Shown here in pieces: positions 31,519 to 41,065 of a stretch of DNA of 64,000 nt (positions are counted from its first letter, which is position 1; each line of letters starts with the position of its first letter). The stretch is from Phialophora verrucosa (Eukaryota > Ascomycota > Eurotiomycetes > Chaetothyriales > Herpotrichiellaceae). The stretch lies in the NCBI GenBank assembly GCA_002099365.1, contig MSED01000002.1, positions 3,286,001 to 3,350,000 on the forward strand, in the 5' to 3' direction. The position numbers and the translations under genes are program-made. The notes below the pieces were generated by a model. That model was not told the origin of the DNA. It worked only from the letters and a program-made list of their open reading frames with translations, and ran no database searches.

Positions 31519-32519
31519 AAACCAGAAGTCCAAGCTGTGACAACTGGGGAGGAAGCCTACAGGGCGCATCGTCTGTACGCGAGTCAGTCGAACAGCAGGA
31601 ACGACCGAAGCGTGTTCTGATCACCCGACATCGTCTCGTTCCTTGCCATTTCTTCAGCCCGCCTAGCAATCCTCCAGATGAAGGGTGCGAGGCTTGTTCC
31701 TGCAGCTGACAACCAAAACAACAAGCCACTGCCGCATGATATGCTGGGGTCAAGTTGCCCACGAGGGATGACATCATCACACGGCACCTTCCCCAATACA
31801 ATTAGCGTCTCTTGGCAACCAGGAGGCACAGTTGCTGAATTGCATCTTCAAACAGCCATTGTCACTCTGCCGGCTTGTCTCCAATGTCTCAACATTTTCT
31901 GTTTGTCTTGTTCCAAACGAATCTCCTGTCAATCGCAAGGCCACCTTGAATTTACGCTAATCAAGATGTTCAGTCCGATGAGTTCAGCCTCGCGGGGTTT
32001 GTCTCTGGTACAGTCCACCTGACCACCATCCAGTCGGCTGAGACAACCACCCGTCCAGCCTTTGTGTCTTGGGACCTCTACAAAGAGTGCCTGCAACGTT
32101 CCATGCTACATCACAATGCCCTTCTCAAGACTCATGCACCTTCTCACGGGTGACCATGCAACCTTATAGAAGGCGTCAAAGCAGTCATTCAGCGATTATT
32201 GCGGGTGGTGTTAGCCTCGTCTTGGATTTCCTTTATACCCCCTGCCTGCGACTGCATACACACCCCCAGGTAGGCGTTGATGTTTGAGATGTTTCTCTTC
32301 CTACTTCTTGCAATCAGAAGGACTTGTAGCTTTTAAACCATATGCCATCGCACCGATATGCCTCCCCATCGTGATTGCCATTGCAAGGAGTGTTCCACCA
32401 ATTCCAGCAAACGCGCAAAAAGGCAACATCCGCAATCACCAGGACAAACGGTCAGAGTGCTTAATATCTCAGCTGGCGACATATTTTCCATCCTCAAAAT
32501 CCCCGCTCGCATCTTCACT
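31519..32519. other. Intergenic region, no supported gene
   Basis: The region lies between two plus-strand genes. The frame of the next gene is open from an ATG at 32358 and could add 54 N-terminal residues, but these look like leader sequence. Nothing else recognisable. Confidence 0.45.
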
Positions 32520-33200
32520 ATGGCCCAAGAAATCAAGACGCTGCCTTTCATCCGACTTCAGAGGATCGAGACCCCCAAACACTACGAGAGAGGGTGGAAC
32601 TATGTTGAAACACGACATGGCCGACTTGTAATGGTGCGGAACAAGAAGGATGGTCGCGACCTTCACCGTGGTGGCTGGATCAAGACCAAGCCGAGAGAAA
32701 GGGTAGTGAAGGAAGTTCTCTTGGTCGAACGTGACGAGGAACCAGAGCGCTGTGCACGGCGTATCGAGCAGAGGCCCGCCAGAGTGTACACCGATGTCGA
32801 AACCGGAGGAAGACGAAGAGGAAATGGCAGCTCGGACGAGGCACAACCACCAACGCTGCGACCAAGGATTCGAGTTCGTCGTCCACTCCGCGCATGCTCC
32901 CCGCCGCCAGGCCACTCGTACGAGCGCGTCAGGCCCGAGCGACGGCCACTTCGAGTGGTCGAAAAGCTCCCCGTCCAGCGGGCCCGTCTTGACAGAGTTC
33001 GACCCGTTCAAATCATGGAAGACGACACTTACTGTGAGGACGACGAAGATGACTATGAATACGACGAGCCCTACGAATCGTTCGACATGCCAACAAGAGA
33101 GCCTCAGCCATATCACATGCCAGAACCGGAGAACTCATTCTGGGATGACGACCTTCAAGCTTGGATGGTGCAACGTAAGCCAAGGGTTCGGTTTGGATGA
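32520..33200 (+). CDS. Hypothetical protein, basic middle and acidic C-terminus (226 aa)
   Basis: I do not recognise this protein. The preferred ATG at 32520 opens MAQEIKTLPFIRLQRIETPK, followed by an ordered-looking block HYERGWNYVETRHGRLVMVR. The middle is rich in Arg, Glu and Pro with charged repeats (RPLRVVEKLPVQRARLDRVRP). Near the end comes an acidic stretch (DDTYCEDDEDDYEYDEPYES), then a short aromatic tail with WDDDLQAWMV. The charge segregation suggests a disordered nucleic-acid- or protein-binding protein, but that is inference only. An in-frame upstream ATG at 32358 is possible. A good GTAAGC donor occurs close to the stop codon (about 33175), so a spliced alternative C-terminus cannot be excluded; I could not find a convincing acceptor. 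Confidence 0.6.
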   Translation: MAQEIKTLPFIRLQRIETPKHYERGWNYVETRHGRLVMVRNKKDGRDLHRGGWIKTKPRERVVKEVLLVERDEEPERCARRIEQRPARVYTDVETGGRRRGNGSSDEAQPPTLRPRIRVRRPLRACSPPPGHSYERVRPERRPLRVVEKLPVQRARLDRVRPVQIMEDDTYCEDDEDDYEYDEPYESFDMPTREPQPYHMPEPENSFWDDDLQAWMVQRKPRVRFG

Positions 33201-33955
33201 CGTAGACCAGAGACGGAGAGCAATCCATCTTGATCTGTGCATTCGACAATATGACTGCGACTCGTCATCTACGATAACCACGAGGTTGTCCGCATCGACG
33301 TGATCTTCGACCCTCCTGCCAGACGGGTAGATTGTGGCTATCGCGCGAGGAAAGATCGGTCCTCTCAACAAGTCCGAAATATCAGCACCCAGGTCGATTG
33401 GGACAAGCAAAAGAAGGCAGGAAGTTGCGACAGTTGGCCCTTGTCTTTAGACCGCAATGGGGATGGGATATTGAGCCGGTGTCCCGTGGGACAGGTTACA
33501 GGACGGGGACAAAGGGTTTGTGGGAAGCGGCGTTTTGGCGCAGACGAGCAACGAATGCGGCGGAGATGACACAGTCCAACGGTACATGGAAGGAAAGCGT
33601 GGCAGAGGAGTTTCTTTTGCCTTTTCGAGTCGTCTTTGACAAGTATCACGCGTGGAAGTATCAAGCTTTGTATTCCCCTCTCGCTTCGTCTTTGATAATA
33701 GTGTTAATGGGATTTGCTCTCTCGGCCACACCTGAGTCATTGCGTCACTACTCTGAGCATCCGCTTCTCTCTGCTTTTCAATCTGGCATGACACAATTGA
33801 TCGGATAGCGATATGCGCTCTGTACCCACCTTTGCTTGCTCGTTAGGTCATGGCGATGATGATCCCCATCGTCCGTTATTCCCCCAACCTATAGTTTCCG
33901 CACGACCCTCCCGGCTTGCCAGACAGACTGAATGGTAGCTACCCACTGTCCGCCG
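33201..33955. other. Intergenic region, no supported gene
   Basis: Two open frames cross this convergent spacer (33300-33569 and 33332-33808), but neither shows a domain or a well-placed start. One stretch in the first frame (about 33275-33400) looks coding-like and may be a lost or alternative exon of the upstream hypothetical gene. Confidence 0.4.
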
Positions 33956-34846
33956 CTACACCTTCTCGGCCAAGAACTCGTCCACAACCGTCCACACGAC
34001 ATCCGGCCTCTCGACCCAACTGAAATGCCCACACGCGTCGACGACGACCAACCTCGACCGCCTCACGCCGGCGGCAATCCGGTCACTCACCTCCGGGCCC
34101 GTGACGCGGTCCTCGCGCCCCGTGACCACCAGCGTCGCGGCCGTCACGTTGCCCAGCTCGTCGACCTGTCTCCACTTGGCGTTCCCGTCGCCGGGCGCGC
34201 CTTGGCCCGGCGCGGCTGCCGAGTCCGCCGAATAATACGCCCCGTACGCCCACAGGGAAGGGTCGCGGGTCCAGAGTTTCCCGAGGGCTTCAGGGCCGCC
34301 GCGCTCCGGGTACGCGAAATACAGCGGCATGATCTTGACCATGAAGGCGCGAAAGGCCGCGTCGGAGGTCGGCGGGTCGGCGGCGAAGTGGCCTAGCACG
34401 TCGTGGAAGAACGACACGTCCTTCCGCGGGTAGCCTAGGAGGTCCGAGTTCAGGAGCACGAGCCGTTCGACGCGCGTGGGGTGTGCGATCGCGTAGCCTA
34501 GGGCAACGGTCCCGCCGGCCGAGTGGCCTATTAGGGCAGGGAACCGGTCGAGGCCGAGGTGCTCGCGCAGGGCTTCGAGGTCGGCGACGACGTGACGGGT
34601 CGACATCTCGGCGGGCGTGGCCGGACGGTCAGAATCGTCGTTCCCGCGTGGCGAGGGGATGATGATCGTGTATTTGGAGGCGAGGCGCGAAAAGGCGTTG
34701 ATGTATAGCTCGCCGCCGACGCCCCATGGCGGTGGGTGCACCAGGATTGGTGGGAGGTTCGGGGCGTCCGCGAGGATCGTGTAGTGGATGGTGAGGCCGT
34801 TTAAGTCTGCTGTGTGCTTGCCAGCTGTCAGTGCAGAGGAAGACAT
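33956..34846 (-). CDS. Alpha/beta hydrolase (proline iminopeptidase / epoxide-hydrolase-like fold)
   Basis: A single exon of 296 aa begins at the ATG at 34846, the first ATG of the frame. The alpha/beta-hydrolase layout is clear: ILVHPPPWGVGGELY (oxyanion HP segment), IIIPSPRGNDDSDRP, nucleophile elbow IGHSAGGTVALGYA with Ser109, LVLLNSD after the elbow, an acid in VVTGREDRVTGPE and the catalytic His in CGHFSWVERP. The cap domain carries FFHDVLGHFAADPPTSDAAF. This fold covers iminopeptidases, epoxide hydrolases and esterases, and the exact reaction cannot be fixed. GC content is higher than in the neighbouring genes. It converges on the hypothetical gene. Confidence 0.87.
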   Translation of the reverse strand: MSSSALTAGKHTADLNGLTIHYTILADAPNLPPILVHPPPWGVGGELYINAFSRLASKYTIIIPSPRGNDDSDRPATPAEMSTRHVVADLEALREHLGLDRFPALIGHSAGGTVALGYAIAHPTRVERLVLLNSDLLGYPRKDVSFFHDVLGHFAADPPTSDAAFRAFMVKIMPLYFAYPERGGPEALGKLWTRDPSLWAYGAYYSADSAAAPGQGAPGDGNAKWRQVDELGNVTAATLVVTGREDRVTGPEVSDRIAAGVRRSRLVVVDACGHFSWVERPDVVWTVVDEFLAEKV

Positions 34847-35664
34847 GATTGCAGGGTGTGAGACTGAGGCGAGGGTTTGGCTGGACTCTGTGGAGTGGAA
34901 GTGAAGAACAAAACAAGCAACTGATGAGAATTGCTTTTTCAATTTGACGTTTGCGTGATATTATCCCAAGTTACAGTACAATGGGCCGTGCTGCGTCAGA
35001 GTACCTGGTCTGCGGTTTGTGGTAGTATGCTTCATACCGACCCAGGCGAGCGCTCGGCGAGGTGCCCAGTAGTTGCGGATCCCGCAATGCAGCATCATGC
35101 CGTCTTTTGTCATCCGTCCAAGCAAAGATGCATGTAAGCCACCAACCACGAAAGAGGCTATTCCCGCCCCCCCTGACTTCGTGGATTCCGCCAATGAGAG
35201 TTCATTCAATCGAACGTCTGACCTTCCTTTCCGGTATGTGCGGGAAAGGAATAAGGCTGCTGGTTGCCTTACTGTTGCAAGAGCGTGCCAAAAGGGCAGA
35301 ATTCGCACGAAGCACTGACACTTGAGGCGGTGCTTGGTCGGACGAAAGAATGGGGTCCCCAAAGGATTCGAGCCCTTCGAGGGGCAGCATACCAGCGCTA
35401 TTACGTGACATCGTGGATGTGATGGTCTTGGCCGTAGATGCGCTCCATCGTAAAACATCGTGGCCTGACACGAGCCGCACCACTGTTGCGCTGAAAGTTA
35501 ACAAACCAGAGGAGGGTGTTACAAGTCTTCTTTCCGGTGGCACGATTCGAGCACTTTCGTGACGCGTTGCCCGATCGATCGACAGGAGGTGTTTTCATCC
35601 ATTCGGTTGTCGAGCGAATTCTTGCGGAGTCGGCTATGCTCTAGAGAGACGTGCAATCGGAAGA
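34847..35664. other. Intergenic region between alpha/beta hydrolase and RPB6
   Basis: It holds the promoter of the hydrolase and the 3' end of RPB6. A tRNA-like arm near 35370-35395 was examined and rejected. Overlapping open frames (34961-35837) show no domain. Confidence 0.45.
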
Positions 35665-36318
35665 TCATAGTAATTCCTCGCAGGTCCAGTCCTCATACCT
35701 TATTCGAGTCAGCGACACCTCCAGCCATGTCACAGGATAACTCACCATCCATCAGGCAAGTAGCGGCGGACAATCAAAGGCATCTTCTTTTGGTTCAGTT
35801 CCAGAATCGCCATAGCCAGAGGATCAGTCTCGTTTGACACGTCAACCATAGGAGGAGCATTCATGCTGTTTCGCAATCAGTCTTCTGCGTCCGCTAATAC
35901 ACGATTTCCTGCTCCTTACCTGAGCTGCAATGCCCTGGTCCCAAGTACTCTGGCGCGCTCGTACTTTGTCATGTAGGGAGTGGTAGTTCTCTTCTCATCG
36001 GGAATTTTCTTATCCGCATCGCTTGAAGGCTTCTGGCCAGTCTGGTTTGGGTCGCCAGATGTCACAACCGTTTTCTCAGCAGCCTCTTCACCCTGGTCTC
36101 TCGCTCTCTCCTCGAGAGCATCCTGATCAACGTCGACATCGGGAGGGAGTTCTTCGTCGAGGTCCTCTTCGGGCTCGTAGAAGGTATCATCCGGCTCGTC
36201 ATTGCCATAGCTGAACGGAAGGAATGTGTCAGTAGCAAGCGAAGGACAAGAGAACGCAGAAAGGCTCCAGAAAAGAATGTAGCACCTACCCGCCCTCATC
36301 ACCACCGTAGTCAGACAT
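35665..36318 (-). CDS. RPB6: RNA polymerase I/II/III shared subunit Rpb6 (ABC23)
   Basis: Four exons, 36318-36290, 36210-35920, 35865-35746 and 35698-35665, give 157 aa, the usual size. The 29-bp first exon reads MSDYGGDEG. The acidic N-terminal tail follows ([20 protein letters not shown]), then the conserved core [20 protein letters not shown] followed by ALQLSMNAPP. The third exon carries [20 protein letters not shown] and [11 protein letters not shown], and the last exon ends [11 protein letters not shown]. Rpb6 is essential for assembly of all three nuclear RNA polymerases and contacts the clamp. Introns are 79, 54 and 47 bp with good donors (GTAGGT, GTAAGG, GTGAGT). No single open frame covers more than the second exon, so simple ORF calling would miss most of the gene. 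It is divergent from TFIIIA. Confidence 0.96.
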
Positions 36319-36615
36319 TGTGACGATTCAGTGAGAATGGAATCACACGACCTTAGAAGAGGGTGATTCTTTCGACTGGAAGAGTGGGTTGAGTTGCGCA
36401 GAAAACGAAAATTCCTAGGGCAGTCTCAGCCTTGTCTCACGTGACGCACGCTAGAACCCCAGCCTCGTCAAATTCATAGAAAAATCCCCGGCGCGACCCC
36501 ACACTTTTCCCATTTGCTACCACCAATTGCACCCCTCGTATTACTGTCACGACAAGTTTATTCTGGACGGTTTGACGGTAGACAAGCTCGGCGCGGGTGC
36601 GCAACCGTCGTCAAG
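36319..36615. promoter_or_regulatory. Compact bidirectional promoter, RPB6 / TFIIIA
   Basis: Only 297 bp separate the ATGs of RPB6 and TFIIIA. A CACGTGAC site sits at 36438-36445, nearly in the middle, with A/T-rich stretches on either side. No TATA box is obvious. Confidence 0.75.
36438..36445. promoter_or_regulatory. CACGTGAC site in the RPB6/TFIIIA promoter
   Basis: A single CACGTGAC site near the centre of the 297-bp shared promoter, about 120 bp from the RPB6 start and 170 bp from the TFIIIA start. Confidence 0.5.
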
Positions 36616-38343
36616 ATGAGGGTCGTCGAGTCTGACGACGAGTTGGACAAGGATTATGACATGCTCGACTCTGACCTTGACGATGACGAACTGAAGAAAT
36701 CTGCCCCCGACACTCCAGCCTCTACCGCTCCCTCCTCGCCCCCTCTCAACGCCTCCGACAAGCTCCCGCGCTGTCGTCAGAAAATCCACAGATGCCCATT
36801 TGAGAACTGCGACAAGGTCTTTGACCGCAAAGCGAGGCTAGAAGATCACATTCGCTCCCACAACAATGAGCGCAACTTCAAGTGCCCGCATCCTCCTTGC
36901 ACCAAATCCTTCCTCCGAGACAGCCACTTAAAGCACCATATTAAGAATCAGCATAGTCATGTCCGCGACTACAAATGCACATGGGAAGGATGCGACGCAA
37001 GTTTTACAACAGGAACAAGACTGCGCCGGCATATCTCTACCCACGAAGCAAAGGAACAGTTCAGATGCCGCGGCTATGCCGGCTGTGACCAGACCTTTCG
37101 TAAACAAGACACTCTGGACCGACACGTTTTGACGGTTCACCAGGGGATCAAGCCTTTCCCTTGCCAGATATTGGACCACCTCACCGGTGCACCTTGTAAC
37201 AAAGCCTATGACACGGCGGAGAATTTACGCACTCATGTCCGGGCAAAGCATGACACCACCCGCTTCTCCTGCGAAGAGTGCAAAGCGTTGAACGCAGCAA
37301 TACTTGCAAACTCGGAAGGTCAAGATGACCGGCAACCCCGCGAGGCTCACTTTGCGACATTTGCATTATTTCAACGTCACAATGCTGAATATCACCCGCC
37401 AACGTGCCAATACTGTCCGACTTCATTCGTCACCAGCAAGGAATTGACCCGCCACTTGGAACTTCAGCACGGTATTCTGCCAGAAAAGAAGGCTGAAGCT
37501 GCCTCCGTCTTTCCATGCACTGTCGAAGGTTGTGGCAAGAAGTTCACCAAGAAAGGCAACCTGAACGTGCATGTCAAGACGGTCCATGAGAATAAACGCG
37601 ACTTTGTCTGTGGCAAGACTCCTGTCCCTCTCCCATCTGATATGATTGGTCGCGGAGATGTTGCTGTCTATGGCTGCGGCCGCAGTTTCACCAGCAAAGC
37701 TAGTCTGGAGGAGCACATCCGAACCGCGCATTTGGAGCTTGCCTCCAAGCGCTTCATTCGCGAGAACAAGCGCAAAGCCGACGCGCCTACTTTCGAAGAA
37801 GGTGGGCAGCTCAAGAAGAAGCAGCGCAAGCCTCGCTCCGACAAGGGCGTCCCTCGCGGCTCAGCCATGGCAGGTCTGACTGGATTGGGCGTGCCCACTA
37901 CCCCTGCTGTGCAAGAAGGCCCCTTCCCCTTCGGTTTCGGAGACGACCTCGTCGCGGACATGGATATCAACTCACGAACGCTGCATGAGCTTGACAATGC
38001 TACCGATATAAGAGCAGCCAAAAGCAAAGCCTTGGACAAGAGCGATAGTACCGTTCTATCTGCCTCGATGACTATCTGCGGTGACGAGATCTACTCCCAG
38101 GGAAATGCCTACCACTACCCCTCGGGCGAGTACCCGACCTTATTGTCTCGGGATCTTGAACGCACGACTGTCCATGACGATGTCCCCGGAGAAGATGGCA
38201 TTTGCACCAGTCCTTCCAGCAACTTCGGCGTCACCGCGGTCGATGAGGACGAGGATGTCGATTTCTTCGGGCAGTTCGAGCAAGAAGAGCGGGAACTCGA
38301 GTTGGCGAACGGATATTCTGGATCTGGGTATCCCGCTCTCTGA
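36616..38343 (+). CDS. PZF1: Transcription factor IIIA (multi-C2H2)
   Basis: A single exon of 575 aa starts at the first ATG of the frame, 36616. After an acidic, Ser/Pro-rich N-terminus, C2H2 fingers run from about residue 60 to 375: CPFENCDKVFDRKARLEDHI, CPHPPCTKSFLRDSHLKHHI, CTWEGCDASFTTGTRLRRHI, CRGYAGCDQTF, CQILDHLTGAPCNKAYDTAE, CEECKALN, CQYCPTSFVTSKELTRHLEL, CTVEGCGKKFTKKGNLNVHV and a final CGRSFTSKASLEEHI. Number and spacing, including the long CQILDHLTGAPC loop and the spread-out sixth finger, match fungal TFIIIA, which binds the internal control region of 5S rRNA genes and 5S RNA and recruits TFIIIC/Pol III. A basic KKKQRKPR patch follows the fingers; the C-terminus is acidic. Head-to-head pairing with RPB6 joins two parts of the transcription machinery. 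Confidence 0.92.
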   Translation: MRVVESDDELDKDYDMLDSDLDDDELKKSAPDTPASTAPSSPPLNASDKLPRCRQKIHRCPFENCDKVFDRKARLEDHIRSHNNERNFKCPHPPCTKSFLRDSHLKHHIKNQHSHVRDYKCTWEGCDASFTTGTRLRRHISTHEAKEQFRCRGYAGCDQTFRKQDTLDRHVLTVHQGIKPFPCQILDHLTGAPCNKAYDTAENLRTHVRAKHDTTRFSCEECKALNAAILANSEGQDDRQPREAHFATFALFQRHNAEYHPPTCQYCPTSFVTSKELTRHLELQHGILPEKKAEAASVFPCTVEGCGKKFTKKGNLNVHVKTVHENKRDFVCGKTPVPLPSDMIGRGDVAVYGCGRSFTSKASLEEHIRTAHLELASKRFIRENKRKADAPTFEEGGQLKKKQRKPRSDKGVPRGSAMAGLTGLGVPTTPAVQEGPFPFGFGDDLVADMDINSRTLHELDNATDIRAAKSKALDKSDSTVLSASMTICGDEIYSQGNAYHYPSGEYPTLLSRDLERTTVHDDVPGEDGICTSPSSNFGVTAVDEDEDVDFFGQFEQEERELELANGYSGSGYPAL

Positions 38344-39713
38344 AGCCCATCGTCCATGCACATTGACACGAATGTACATACGTGATTGCGTGATATGCAT
38401 AGCAAGCGTCGGCGTTGGGGAGCTGGCTTGGTCCGGAAAAGTCACGACTCAAAGTGACCGGAAAAGTGAGCCTTCAGTGAGTCTCAAGTACGAAGTAAAG
38501 GGAAAGAAAAGAATTCATCAGATTCACAATAGCCTTTCGTGATAAACACTTGCCCTTCCCTTCCGACCTACCTCTGCACTGTAGCCGGAACACATCCCAT
38601 GACGGAACAGAATTTCACACTACTTCAGATCCGCATTCCCATGTGCACCAACAGCGGCATGACACTTCGCCTGGGAATCTCCTCCTAGACCGAGAACTCC
38701 AAACACCGTCTCGCGCCGAAGTATTAGGTAGAGGCGTATCCCCATCACTCCCGGGGACTATACAGTCGATAACCCGTATGCGTAGTCGTCGCGAAAAGGT
38801 TTGGCTCCCGTGCGCATCGAGTCCTCGTAAAGGTTGATTAGATCTAGTCGAAGAGGATCATATCGTTCGTGTGGTCCTTGTACGTTCGAACGTGGCGAGT
38901 AGACTACTGGTTTGACGGAGTGCGAGAACGATGCCAGCCTCTCTGTGGTCCACGGCAAGGCATATGGCATTTTCGGGACGTGGATGTATCCACGCTTTCG
39001 TCAGAATGCTCGAGGTTCTGACTCCGCGTGATAGCTAAGCGTACGTACATGTAAAAAACATATGAAGTGATGCTTCCAGCTGCTTTCGTGAGCTGACACT
39101 CCTAAGAGCCTCGGTGGCCGTCACAACAACCTCGTTCGCTTCAGTTTATGGGGAAGCCTGGGCAGATGCTTGGTGCGATGGGATATTGCATGATTTGGAA
39201 AAGCAGGTGTGGTTCACCCGAAAGCAGCTGCAAGAACCAAGGGAATAACAGTCGGGAGCTGTGCGTCTTGCTGAGCATCTCTAGATTGGACTCTCGATGA
39301 AGGTTGCTGGTGTCTACACCCCGATTTGACTGCGGTCTCTGTGCTCAGTATCAATGACTGTAGGTGGAGACAGAATACTCATGCCCCTTATATGAGAAGA
39401 GACTGGCTTGCACGATACCTCTCCCGATTTTTCCTTTACTGAAGCTCTTGATCTTTGTGACCAGCGTGCCTAGGCGTCTAGGTTCCGACTTTACTGATTC
39501 CTAGCCAGTTCTTCAAGAGTTTGACTTGTGGACCACATCAAGACAACGTGGCCAATCCCTCAGTTCATAAAGCAACTTCATTACCCAAGCGTACTTAGCC
39601 GGTTCGGACTCGGGTAGGGGCGTCCATTAGTTGCGCACACCACATAACGATCAACATTGGCCTCAACTGGTGATGTAGAACCTCATTTGAACTGACTCTG
39701 CACGAACACGATC
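38344..39713. other. Intergenic region downstream of TFIIIA, no supported gene
   Basis: This is 1.4 kb without a credible open frame, repeat or RNA. Composition is similar to flanking non-coding DNA. Confidence 0.5.
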
Positions 39714-40299
39714 ATGACGGACTTGGAATTCCTCCTGGACAAAGCAAGCTCGAATGAAGGCTTCGTATTATTGAACACAACAGATCCAGACGGGCCCCAA
39801 AGAGCTGTTCAACATCTTCTCGCCAGATTCAAGTCAGATTGATGCAAAAGCACGAGAACAGCACAGTCAGATATCGCCTGGTGATTTGAGTCTCCTGGAT
39901 TCGGCTAAAGTAGCTGATGATGACCCGGATGTTGAGCTATTGTTTTGCGCAGAGAGTACAATGGAAACGTCTGCCAATCTGTCGGCTCTGTTAACGCCGA
40001 AGCGTAGAATGATGCGCCGAAGCAGCCACTGCCGGCCATGTTCCGTTATCAGATATTGGACGCAACCTTCCGACATGGGTAGCGTCGTCATCATACAGGT
40101 ACAAGCGCCCCGACCTGCCCTGGAAAGCAGGGTTCTGAGAGTTGCAGCTGCAAGCCACACCGTCGCAACTCAAAAGCACATGCAGGGCACTCTGTCCGTC
40201 TGTACCAGCACTGTGTTTGTGGCTACCACTGTCCTCAAATACATAGAACTATGTACGCGTGCAAGGAACGAATTTGCGAGTCATGACAAGTGTCATTAA
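39714..40299 (+). pseudogene. Candidate frameshifted gene relic
   Basis: An ATG at 39714 opens MTDLEFLLDKASSNEGFVLL and continues with a coding-like reading to TTDPDG. Directly at a GGGCCCC run (39792-39798) coding character jumps to another frame, which continues PKELFNIFSPDSSQIDAKAR and on through VADDDPDVELLFCAEST, and stays open to 40299. The first frame stops about 45 bases after the switch. No GT-AG intron of reasonable size can bridge it. A single-base insertion in the G/C run is the simplest reading. The family is not recognised, and the latter half of the open frame looks less protein-like. It may be a degenerate gene, a sequencing error in a real gene, or chance. Confidence 0.35.
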
Positions 40300-41065
40300 C
40301 AGCCCGTTACAAGTCCACGCGTTTTCGGGTCTCTGGAGCCTTGGCAGCGGCACCTTCCTGGGCTCTGTGGATTCTCTGACTGGCCCACCGCCCCCAGAAA
40401 CAGCGCCAGCCGCAATATCTTTGGCGAGCAGGTGGCGTAAGCGGCGCTCTTGGCACCTTTTCAAACCTGGACGCTGATTGGATTTATGGAGAGGCCCACT
40501 CAGCCCACCTCACGGGGACCCACTGCGGCGGACAAGAATCCTGGCACTTGCATCTTTGATCGTCCCAATTTTATGGCAAAGATTGTCAATGGGTTGCATG
40601 GAATACTGCTTCAGCATTCGATCGCTACTTCGTTGGCCGCAAAGGTGAATGGCTTTTGAGAGGCTCAATTGTAATTACAGCAATTACCCGCCATCCTGAG
40701 TATCTGCTAGCCACGAAGAGGAGGGAGCTTCGTTGCAGCCCGCTCCTGCGCTTGACTTCTCGTATCTTTTGTGAGACGCCCTGGTCCTCGCCCCTCTGCA
40801 TATGCAATAGCTTGCATGAGAGCCTCCCAAGGTTTCTTTCAGTGCAATCATATCTTTCCTCAACCCCCCTTCTTTACACGCCGTTACTACGCTGCCCATT
40901 AGCTGTCCTTATCTCTTGGCAACGGCTGAATTCTCAGCTTGAGCTCCGTTGAAGCGCCAGCCTGTCTCTCGTCGTGGGAACAGACCTCATTGTCGTCACC
41001 TGCGGTCACCTACCCAGTCGCTACTGAAGCTCTTTACTTTTTTTTTTGCCCTTACAGCGACCACC
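40300..41065. other. Intergenic region upstream of the sulfotransferase-like gene
   Basis: It includes a pyrimidine-rich tract (T10 at about 41039-41048) followed by CTTACAG just before the ATG, which looks like the acceptor of a 5'-UTR intron. No gene otherwise. Confidence 0.45.

Noticed and set aside
33332..33808. 158-codon open frame with a hydrophobic segment downstream of the hypothetical gene
   Set aside because: No domain and overlaps another equally long frame; could be UTR or a lost exon but cannot be supported.
35365..35400. tRNA-like arm with a TCGAA loop near GGGGTCCCC
   Set aside because: No matching acceptor, D or anticodon arm at the required distances; the invariant T-loop base is missing.
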